A stretch of 29,199 nucleotides of DNA, from positions 1-29,199 of the forward strand of contig DGOV01000059.1 of the NCBI GenBank assembly GCA_002390205.1, read 5' to 3'. This stretch comes from Proteobacteria bacterium UBA4457. Lineage in GTDB: Bacteria > Pseudomonadota > Gammaproteobacteria > Ga0077536. Under the pieces are notes generated by a model. That model searched no databases, had not been told where the DNA came from, and saw only the letters and a program-made list of their open reading frames with translations. Shown here piece after piece: positions 7,847 to 15,215 of the stretch; the stretch's first letter is position 1; the number at the start of each line of letters is the position of its first letter. The position numbers and the translations under genes were made by a program.

Positions 7847-8662
7847 ATGAGCAGTAAAGATTCCTCGGCTGCGAGTGGCTGGAACATGTCTGAGCATTCA
7901 GCCTTACTTAATGTAGGAGACGGTGCCTTTTTCCCTATTAATAGAGCAGCCCTTGGGTACCAAGCTTTTCTTGAGTCAATGTCAGAAATTGTCTTAAGAC
8001 AAGGTTTAGAAGATGATATTGGGCAAAGCATCATTGATTTTATCGATAAATTGCGAGAACAATTACCTGCAGGTGTGAAGGACTGTCATCCTTCCAACTG
8101 GTATGTCAATCCAATTTATCCAGCCTTACTTGTCTTGAGTGAAAGTAATTTGAAGGAGCTGAATGATATTCAGCTTGCCACTGAAGCATGGGTTGAGAAG
8201 GGCTCAAGTATCCCAGTGGTTGGGCCTCAGAGGGAGTGGCAAACCACATTTCTGTCAGTGCAGCATGATCATATTCAATGTCATAAAGCAATAGTCGTGT
8301 TATGTAGGCACTATTATTCAGCTACTGAAGAGGCATTGCGATGCTTTTCTTTGGCGTTAGCTGGGATGGATGACAACAGAAAAATTAATACTCTAGCCCA
8401 GCTTTATGATTTTTGGATAGGTATAGCCGAGGGAGTTTACAACACTACTCTAATGAGGGATTCGTTCAGTAGGGATTTTGGAGATGCAGTCAATGCCTTG
8501 TCGAAGTATAAAAAATCAGTGACAAAAATATCGGATATGATCTTAGGAGCGATGGACCTACCCGATATTAAAATGATAAAAAACTTACTTTCTAAGCAAG
8601 GCGATCTGGAGAGTCAGCTTCGTGATCTGAGATTGGAACTGACTAACTTAAGAGATAAATAG
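7847..8662 (+). CDS. phaE: Class III PHA synthase subunit PhaE
   Basis: This 271-residue protein is predicted to be the non-catalytic partner of class III polyhydroxyalkanoate synthase. PhaE is poorly conserved, so the call rests on its position directly before a class III phaC, its length, and features of the family: a tryptophan-rich central part, a YYSATEEALRCF-like segment in the middle and a C-terminal charged coiled coil (about 245-271, with leucine spacing). There is no signal peptide. PhaE binds PhaC and is needed for full activity at the granule surface. It lies 24 bases after acs and 52 bases before phaC on the same strand. Confidence 0.85.
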   Translation: MSSKDSSAASGWNMSEHSALLNVGDGAFFPINRAALGYQAFLESMSEIVLRQGLEDDIGQSIIDFIDKLREQLPAGVKDCHPSNWYVNPIYPALLVLSESNLKELNDIQLATEAWVEKGSSIPVVGPQREWQTTFLSVQHDHIQCHKAIVVLCRHYYSATEEALRCFSLALAGMDDNRKINTLAQLYDFWIGIAEGVYNTTLMRDSFSRDFGDAVNALSKYKKSVTKISDMILGAMDLPDIKMIKNLLSKQGDLESQLRDLRLELTNLRDK

Positions 8663-8714
8663 CTGGTTAGAATTGTCGCTTTTAGAGTTTTACAACGACT
8701 ACTGAGGAGGCTGC

Positions 8715-9779
8715 ATGCCAAGGCTGAATTTTTCCAAAGAACTTGTCATGCGAGAGGTTGCTGATTTTCAATCTAGACTTCTTGCTAGTTCTGAGGTTAG
8801 GCACAAACTCAGAGACGTCTCGCTTTGCCCAACTCCTAGAAGTTCTATTGCCTCACTTGAGAGTATAACTTTATATCGCTATTTGGGAGAACCACGTGGG
8901 GAACCAATTTTAATTATATATGCCTTAGTAAATCGCCCGGATATGATCGACTTAGAAATTGGTCGCTCATTAGTTGAGAGTCTCCTTGCTAGAGGGTTCG
9001 ATGTCTATCTAATTGATTGGGGCTACCCCTCAGATAGTGATTACAGTCTTAGCTTAGATGACTACGTTGGAGGCTATATAGACTATTTCGTAGATATAAT
9101 TAGGGATAGTTTAGGTAGTGAGAAAATCAACATCCTTGGAGTGTGTCAAGGAGGTACATTTAGTGTTTGTTATGCCGCACTTAATCCAGAGAAAGTGAAG
9201 AGGTTGATTACGACTATAACGCCTATTGATTTTGATACACAGTTTGATTCTATAAGTCATCTATTTAGAAACGTAGACATAAATTTACTGATGGATGCTC
9301 ACATAAATATGCATGGCGACTTTTTGAATGCAATTTTTCTCTCTTTAAAACCTTATCGTTTGTTGCAGCAAAAGTATATTCACTTCCTTGAGAACATTGA
9401 CGATTTTGATGCTAGTGCAACTTTTTCCCGTATGGAAAAATGGATTTTTGACAGTCCGTCGGTGGCTGCTAAAGTTTTTCAGGAGTTTAGTCTGGAGTTT
9501 TACCAAAAGAACAGTTTATTCCTTGGCAACTTGGTTATTAATGGATACAAAGTCGATACCCAAAAATTAACGATGCCGATACTCAATATTTATGCAGCAA
9601 ATGATCACTTGGTTCCACCGGCCTCATCACAAGGATTAAGGAGCATTGTCCCCACTCAGAATTATACAGAAAGAGAAGTGCCTGGGGGTCATATTGGTAT
9701 TTACGTGAGCACCCAGGCGAAGATTGCAGTTGCGGGTATCTTAGCCGAATGGCTTGCTGAGCTCGGCGAGGGTTCTTAA
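8715..9779 (+). CDS. phaC: Class III poly(3-hydroxyalkanoate) synthase catalytic subunit PhaC
   Basis: This 354-residue protein polymerises (R)-3-hydroxyacyl-CoA into PHA. The length fits class III synthases (about 355 residues) and not class I or II (about 560-590). It has an alpha/beta-hydrolase fold with the synthase-type box GVCQGG, in which Cys144 replaces the lipase serine. The other triad residues are Asp297 in AANDHLVPP and His326 in PGGHIGIY. A GAGGAGG ribosome site precedes the ATG. It follows phaE and acs in a likely operon. No phaA, phaB or phasin gene is seen in the window, so monomer supply must be encoded elsewhere. Confidence 0.95.
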   Translation: MPRLNFSKELVMREVADFQSRLLASSEVRHKLRDVSLCPTPRSSIASLESITLYRYLGEPRGEPILIIYALVNRPDMIDLEIGRSLVESLLARGFDVYLIDWGYPSDSDYSLSLDDYVGGYIDYFVDIIRDSLGSEKINILGVCQGGTFSVCYAALNPEKVKRLITTITPIDFDTQFDSISHLFRNVDINLLMDAHINMHGDFLNAIFLSLKPYRLLQQKYIHFLENIDDFDASATFSRMEKWIFDSPSVAAKVFQEFSLEFYQKNSLFLGNLVINGYKVDTQKLTMPILNIYAANDHLVPPASSQGLRSIVPTQNYTEREVPGGHIGIYVSTQAKIAVAGILAEWLAELGEGS

Positions 9780-10064
9780 GATCAAGGCAGTTTTTTATCG
9801 CGAGTATTAAGGTGCCTGTTAATCTCTCTTTAACAGTTCAATACGTTAGGGGGCAGATTTTGAGATGTAATAGACGTGACAGCTTCAATAAGAAATTCGA
9901 GGATATTTGGCCATTAACTAGTTTTATTCTTGGAAGAATAAAGGGAGAAGATTGGCTGAATTAACTGCGGCAGAGCTTGGTAATTTCTGGCATAATTATA
10001 GGATTATAACTCAACCGCTAGTTCGGCTGAGGTTTAGTTGCGAACACTATATAAAGGTAGATAA
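9780..10064. other. Non-coding gap of 285 bases between phaC and pckG, with one perfect inverted repeat
   Basis: No credible gene is seen here. CTGTTAA (9816-9822) and TTAACAG (9830-9836) form a perfect seven-base-pair stem with a seven-base loop, 36 bases after the phaC stop. It has no T-run, so it may be a weak terminator or an operator. A second imperfect stem, CTCAACCG with CGGCTGAG, lies at about 10012-10033, close before pckG. The remainder presumably contains the pckG promoter, but I cannot fix its boxes. Confidence 0.5.
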
Positions 10065-11822
10065 ATGACAAGTAACCAGGACCTGTCTAAATGGGTGATG
10101 GAAGTTGCAGCCCTTACTCATCCAGAGAGCATACATTGGTGTTCTGGCTCAGAGGAGGAGAACTCCGCACTAAAGAAATTGATGTTATCGACGGGAGATC
10201 TATTAAAGTTAAATGAGGAGACCCATCCTAATTGTTTCCTTCACAGATCTGACCCGAAAGACGTTGCAAGAGTCGAGCATTTGACCTTTGTCTGTTCTGA
10301 GCTTGAGGATGATGCTGGACCAAATAATAATTGGATGTCACCAGATGATGGGCATGCCAAGATTGATCCGCTTTTTGCAGGAAGTATGAAAGGTCGGGTT
10401 ATGTATGTAATTCCGTATCTAATGGGTCCGTATGGCTCACCGTTCTCTCGGGCAGGAGTCGAAATAACGGATAGCCCCTATGTGGTAGTCAATATGCGTA
10501 TTATGGCGAGAATAGGCGAACGTGCACTTCACCATATTGAAGACTGTAAAAGTTTCGTGAAAGGGTTGCACTCTTTAGGTGACCTGAGCCCAGATAGACG
10601 GTGCATCATGCATTTCCCTGAAGAATTATTGATTAAAAGTATCGGCTCAGGATATGGAGGCAATGCACTACTTGGAAAAAAATGTCACGCCCTAAGAATT
10701 GCAAGTTCACAGGCTCGAACTGAAGGCTGGCTAGCTGAGCATATGCTCATATTGGGATTGGAATCTCCTGCTGGAGAAATAACGTATGTGGCCGCAGCTT
10801 TTCCGTCTGCTTGTGGTAAGACCAACTTGGCAATGCTGGTGCCGCCTGAAGGCTATGAAAGCTGGAAGGTTTGGACAGTTGGTGACGATATTGCTTGGAT
10901 GCACCTGGGCTCTGACGGCAGATTGTGGGCGATAAACCCAGAAGCAGGGTTTTTTGGTGTTGCACCGGGGACTAGTTTAAAAACAAACCCTAATTGCATG
11001 AATACTTTAGGACGAAATGCTATCTATACGAATGTAGCTGTTACTGAAGATATGCAGCCTTGGTGGGAAGGAATAGATGGGGAGAAACCTGCTAATTTGA
11101 TCGATTGGCAAGCACGAAAACACGATCCTGAGATCACAGGAAAAGCGGCACACCCCAATTCAAGATTCACAGTCTCTGCAAATCAATGTCCTAGTTTCTC
11201 ACCTGAGGGTGATGCGGCTTCAGGAGTTCCTATTTCGGCCATAATTTTTGGAGGTAGGCGTGCGTCTGTAAGTCCTTTAGTCTTCGAAGCAATGGACTGG
11301 GAGCATGGTGTCTTCGCGGGTGCTTCGATGGCTTCTGAAACTACCGCGGCGGCATCTGGACAGATAGGTCAAGTAAGACGGGATCCAATGGCGATGAAAC
11401 CATTTTGTGGGTACAATTTTGCTGATTATTGGGCGCACTGGTTAAGCTTCTCTGAAAAATCGAATAAGCTTCCTAAGGTTTTTCATGTGAATTGGTTTCG
11501 CAAGAATGAAGATGGCGAATTTTTATGGCCAGGCTTTGGGGAAAACATGCGTGTACTTGAGTGGATTGTTAATCGCTGTGAAGGATCAGTAGAGGCGGAT
11601 GAGATTCCGATTGGCTATGTTCCAAAACCGGACAGCCTTAATTTAGCAGGGCTAGATATTGGCCCTGCGACCATGCAGTCTTTGTTAGGCATTACGCCGT
11701 CGGTATGGGTTAATGAAATCAATGAGATTGAAGAGTATTTTAACACGTTTGGAGAAAAGGTCCCTGATGTGTTGTATGCGCAGATTAAGAGGGTTAGACA
11801 AGCAGTCTCGGCAGAAATTTAG
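10065..11822 (+). CDS. pckG: Phosphoenolpyruvate carboxykinase (GTP)
   Basis: This 585-residue enzyme converts oxaloacetate and GTP to phosphoenolpyruvate, CO2 and GDP, the first step of gluconeogenesis from TCA intermediates. The GTP-type family is identified by the length and by the kinase loop PSACGKTN (247-254), with the hyper-reactive cysteine at 250 and Lys252. The ATP type (about 530 residues) has a different loop. Other family segments are visible, such as FGGRRA and the nucleotide-binding region around NWFRKNEDGEFLWPGFGENM. An AAGGTAG ribosome site precedes the ATG. It is convergent with phaR, eight bases apart. Next to acs and the TCA genes it suggests growth on acetate or other two- to four-carbon substrates. 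Confidence 0.96.
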   Translation: MTSNQDLSKWVMEVAALTHPESIHWCSGSEEENSALKKLMLSTGDLLKLNEETHPNCFLHRSDPKDVARVEHLTFVCSELEDDAGPNNNWMSPDDGHAKIDPLFAGSMKGRVMYVIPYLMGPYGSPFSRAGVEITDSPYVVVNMRIMARIGERALHHIEDCKSFVKGLHSLGDLSPDRRCIMHFPEELLIKSIGSGYGGNALLGKKCHALRIASSQARTEGWLAEHMLILGLESPAGEITYVAAAFPSACGKTNLAMLVPPEGYESWKVWTVGDDIAWMHLGSDGRLWAINPEAGFFGVAPGTSLKTNPNCMNTLGRNAIYTNVAVTEDMQPWWEGIDGEKPANLIDWQARKHDPEITGKAAHPNSRFTVSANQCPSFSPEGDAASGVPISAIIFGGRRASVSPLVFEAMDWEHGVFAGASMASETTAAASGQIGQVRRDPMAMKPFCGYNFADYWAHWLSFSEKSNKLPKVFHVNWFRKNEDGEFLWPGFGENMRVLEWIVNRCEGSVEADEIPIGYVPKPDSLNLAGLDIGPATMQSLLGITPSVWVNEINEIEEYFNTFGEKVPDVLYAQIKRVRQAVSAEI

Positions 11823-11830
11823 GTTCGTGG

Positions 11831-12307
11831 TTACTTTTTTGGGTCAGCTTCAGGATCTGTAATCTGCTTGAAGAACTGCGCTTGCATTTGATTCCAGACT
11901 TCTAGGTTCTGCTTAGTCATTTCCGCTAAAGGAGCTGTCATAGGATTCAACCTTAAAGCATCTGTTAGTTGGGATTGCATCTTCTCCTGTTGATCCTTAA
12001 ATATGTTTATACTTTCGCACAAACTCTCTCCGGCAAGCCCCTGTACTGATTTCCCATAAAAACCAATAATTTTTTCCAGCGCATCGATTGTAAACAAGGG
12101 TTCACCGCAGTCCTCTTGCTCGGTGATGATCTGCAGCAATATGCTTCTCGTAATATCATCTCCATTTTTTTTATCGATTACACAAAACCCCACCTCTTCT
12201 ACCACTAGTTTTCTAATGTCACACAATGTTACATATCTACTTTCTTCGGTATCGTATAGTCGACGATTGGGGTATTTTTTTATTACACGCTTCAAATTTT
12301 CGGTCAT
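11831..12307 (-). CDS. phaR: PHA synthesis repressor / granule-binding regulator PhaR
   Basis: This 158-residue protein has the N-terminal PhaR DNA-binding domain, recognised by IKKYPNRRLYDTEESRYVTL and the following segment (about 8-60). A PHB-accumulation regulatory domain follows (about 70-115, PLFTIDALEKIIGFYGK). In studied bacteria PhaR represses phasin genes and often its own, and lets go when it binds PHA granules. It is on the strand opposite to acs-phaE-phaC, separated by pckG, so the PHA genes are near each other but not in one operon. The C-terminus is rich in glutamine and methionine, as is common. Which promoters it controls here is unknown. Confidence 0.92.
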   Translation of the reverse strand: MTENLKRVIKKYPNRRLYDTEESRYVTLCDIRKLVVEEVGFCVIDKKNGDDITRSILLQIITEQEDCGEPLFTIDALEKIIGFYGKSVQGLAGESLCESINIFKDQQEKMQSQLTDALRLNPMTAPLAEMTKQNLEVWNQMQAQFFKQITDPEADPKK

Positions 12308-12515
12308 ACTAGGTTCCTGGGATATCGAGCTTCCTCTTTATTCTTAGTGTCAATTGCTGTGTGAGGCTCGCATATAGATGCATCTGCTGCCTTTGTACTC
12401 TTTCAAGATCTCTTGGTAACCTAATTTAAGCCGCATAGTTTTTTCTTGCAAGGAGAAAGAGCGTTATTTTCTACTAAATACACAGTTGGTTTGAAATGTA
12501 GTTAGCTCTACAATT

Positions 12516-13937
12516 CTAGAAGTGTATCGTGCGAGATTCTACTGCCAAGGCTGCTTCGTGCAGCGCTTCAGATAGAGTTGGGTGTCCGTGAATAGTCCTA
12601 GCTATGTCTTCGGAGCTCGCTCCGAACTCCATAGCTATCACGGCTTCCGAGATTAGTTCCGAAGCATTCGGCCCAATAATATGCACTCCTAGAACGGTAT
12701 CCGTTATCTCGTCGGCAATGACTTTCACGAAGCCTTGGGTGCTTCCCATAGCGTGTGCTCTGCCACTTGCCAGAAATGGAAACGTCCCAACTCGAATTTT
12801 GCGATTAGCTTCCTTGAGCTCTCTTTCATTTTTACCCACCCAAGCAATTTCTGGCCACGTATATATTACCCAAGGGACAGTATTGAAGTTTACGTGCGGA
12901 CTCTGTCCAGAAATACGTTCTGCTACTGCTACACCTTCTTCGCTTGCTTTATGCGCAAGCATTGGTCCCCTGACACAATCCCCTATAGCATAAATGTTGT
13001 CAACGCCCGTATGACACTTATCATCAACAACAACAAAACCGCGATCATCAGTTTTTATTCCTACAGCTTCTAACCCGAGATTTGCTGTATTAGGACATCT
13101 TCCAACAGCGACTATCACTTTGTCAAAAGTTGTGGATTGCTGGCCTTCTTTATTTTCGTAGTGAACTTCGACTTTCTCTTCTAGGTAATTCGTTGCGGTA
13201 ACTTTGGAATTCAGTTGTATTTTTAAACCTTGTTTTTTGAAAATCTTGTATGCTTCTTTTGAAATTGCCGCATCTGTAGTGGGGAGGAATTCTGGTGCCG
13301 CCTCTAGCATTGTTACTTCAGAGCCGAGGCGTCTCCATACGCTGCCTAGTTCTAAACCTATGACCCCTGCACCTATTATGCATAGACTATCTGGAACCTC
13401 TGTCATAGATAGCGCACCGCTTGAATCGATAACACTTTTATCATCAGTTTGCGCCGTCTTTATGCTAACTGGGTTAGAGCCGGCCGCGATGATAATATTA
13501 TTACCACAGACGTTTGATGTTGAACCATCATTGTGTGTAATGGCCACTTCTTTTTTTCCGATGATCTTTCCAGAACCTTTCAGCCAGTCGACTTTGTTCT
13601 TTTTGAAAAGCCCTGCAATTCCTTGGGTCAACCCGGCAACAATTTTATTCTTTCTCTCTAGCATTTGCGTTACGTTCAAAGAAACCGTTGCCTCTATTCC
13701 ATGAGCCTTGCTTTCTTCGGTCAAAAACTCAAAGTGGTGAGAGGAGTCAAGTAACGCCTTAGAAGGAATACAGCCAACGTTTAAGCAAGTTCCCCCAAGT
13801 ATCGGCTTATTATTTTTGTCTAACCATTTTTCTATACAGGCAGTTGAGAGCCCAAGTTGCGCACAACGAATCGCCGCTACATAACCTGCAGGACCACCGC
13901 CCAAAACTATCACATCAAATTCTTTTTGCTTTTCCAT
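12516..13937 (-). CDS. lpd: Dihydrolipoamide dehydrogenase (E3)
   Basis: This 473-residue flavoprotein reoxidises the lipoyl groups of the 2-oxoglutarate dehydrogenase complex using NAD. The FAD-binding GGGPAG is at 13-18. The redox-active disulfide is Cys51-Cys56 in GGTCLNVGCIPSK. The NAD-binding GAGVIG lies near the middle. The C-terminal catalytic His452-Glu457 pair is in HPTLSE. The gene is five bases after the sucB stop, so it belongs to the same operon as sucA and sucB. Because of this it is probably the E3 of the 2-oxoglutarate complex, although it may also serve pyruvate dehydrogenase and the glycine system. Confidence 0.96.
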   Translation of the reverse strand: MEKQKEFDVIVLGGGPAGYVAAIRCAQLGLSTACIEKWLDKNNKPILGGTCLNVGCIPSKALLDSSHHFEFLTEESKAHGIEATVSLNVTQMLERKNKIVAGLTQGIAGLFKKNKVDWLKGSGKIIGKKEVAITHNDGSTSNVCGNNIIIAAGSNPVSIKTAQTDDKSVIDSSGALSMTEVPDSLCIIGAGVIGLELGSVWRRLGSEVTMLEAAPEFLPTTDAAISKEAYKIFKKQGLKIQLNSKVTATNYLEEKVEVHYENKEGQQSTTFDKVIVAVGRCPNTANLGLEAVGIKTDDRGFVVVDDKCHTGVDNIYAIGDCVRGPMLAHKASEEGVAVAERISGQSPHVNFNTVPWVIYTWPEIAWVGKNERELKEANRKIRVGTFPFLASGRAHAMGSTQGFVKVIADEITDTVLGVHIIGPNASELISEAVIAMEFGASSEDIARTIHGHPTLSEALHEAALAVESRTIHF

Positions 13938-13942
13938 TAGTG

Positions 13943-15157
13943 TTATATTGCCAACAATAGGCGCTCCGGCTCCTCAAGGGTGCATCTGATAGTATCTAAG
14001 TATTGAACGGCATCTCGCCCATCAATAATCCTGTGGTCGTAAGTCAATGCGAGATACATCATTGGTTGTATTACAACCTCCCCGTTAGATGCGACAGGTC
14101 TTTCTTGTATTTTATGCATTCCCAAAATAGCGCTTTGGGGTGTGTTGATGATTGGTGTAGATAAGAGTGAACCATAGACACCGCCGTTACTAATAGTGAA
14201 AGTTCCGCCTGTCAGCTCATCTATAGTCAGTTTCCCATCTCTAGCTCGTTCTCCAAAATCACGAATACGTCGTTCTATTTCAGATAGCGACAGTTTATCA
14301 ACATCACGTAGAACAGGTACTACTAGTCCGCGCTCCGATCCAACAGCAACTCCTACGTCAAAATAACCGTGGTAGATAATATCGTCCCCATCTACAGCAG
14401 CGTTCACAATCGGGAATTTCTTCAAAGCTTCAACGACGGCTTTCACGAAAAATGACATAAAGCCTAGTTTCACTCCATGGCGCTTTTCAAATTCATCTTT
14501 GAATTGACTACGCATGTCCATTATCGGCCGCATATTGACTTCGTTAAATGTAGATAGCAATGCATTTTCTTTCTGCGCTATCAACAGTCTTTCTGAAGTT
14601 TTTCTTCTCAGTCGACTCATCGGCACTCGTTCTTCGATTCTTGATGTATCTTTTTGCGCAGGCCTAGCTTGCACTGGTGAGGCTACAGAAAATACATCTT
14701 TTTCATTTTGTTCGTGTGTCTTGTTGAGGTGTTCTAATACATCAGCTTTGGTGATCCGTCCTTTATTGCCACTCGCCTGTATCTCACTTAGTGTGACGTT
14801 ATTTTCTTCAGCCAGTTTGCGTGCAGCTGGTCCTAGTTTTAAGGGCTGCGCTGGAGGGGATTCGACCTCTAACACATCTGATTTTGGTCTTTCTTCATTA
14901 GAAGACACCTTACCCGATCCTTCGGTGTCGATGACAGCGAGAATATCGTTCTCTAGCACTAGATCTCCTTCATTTTTGAGGATCTCTTTCAAAATTCCCG
15001 TTTCTGGAGCGGTAATCTCTAGGGTGACCTTGTCAGTCTCAAGGTCAATTAGACTTTCTCCTTTTTCTACGGAGTCTCCTAGATTTTTATTCCACTCGAG
15101 CAGAGTGGCATCTGGGACAGACTCAGCTAAGATCGGCACCTTTATTTCAATTAACAC
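13943..15157 (-). CDS. sucB: 2-oxoglutarate dehydrogenase E2, dihydrolipoyl succinyltransferase
   Basis: This 404-residue protein transfers the succinyl group from lipoyl to CoA and forms the core of the 2-oxoglutarate dehydrogenase complex. It has one lipoyl domain (1-75) with the modified Lys43 in ETDKVTLE. A charged, Pro/Ala-containing linker follows, then a peripheral subunit-binding domain (about 108-145, GPAARKLAEENNV) and the catalytic domain with His375 and Asp379 in YDHRIIDGRDAV. The start is GTG at 15157, preceded by a strong AGGAGGG site. An ATG is not available at this N-terminus. It lies 58 bases after sucA and 5 bases before lpd. Confidence 0.96.
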   Translation of the reverse strand: MLIEIKVPILAESVPDATLLEWNKNLGDSVEKGESLIDLETDKVTLEITAPETGILKEILKNEGDLVLENDILAVIDTEGSGKVSSNEERPKSDVLEVESPPAQPLKLGPAARKLAEENNVTLSEIQASGNKGRITKADVLEHLNKTHEQNEKDVFSVASPVQARPAQKDTSRIEERVPMSRLRRKTSERLLIAQKENALLSTFNEVNMRPIMDMRSQFKDEFEKRHGVKLGFMSFFVKAVVEALKKFPIVNAAVDGDDIIYHGYFDVGVAVGSERGLVVPVLRDVDKLSLSEIERRIRDFGERARDGKLTIDELTGGTFTISNGGVYGSLLSTPIINTPQSAILGMHKIQERPVASNGEVVIQPMMYLALTYDHRIIDGRDAVQYLDTIRCTLEEPERLLLAI

Positions 15158-15215
15158 TTTCTCCCTCCTGGAGGTTCTTTACAATGAACATTCTACTTTC
15201 TAGAAACTTTGGCGA

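Noticed and set aside
7396..8034. Open frame antisense to the end of acs and start of phaE
   Set aside because: It crosses two confident genes in the opposite direction and shows no recognisable domain.
14514..15203. Long open frame antisense to sucB
   Set aside because: It lies wholly opposite a well-supported gene, has serine-rich, low-complexity-like translation and no family motif.
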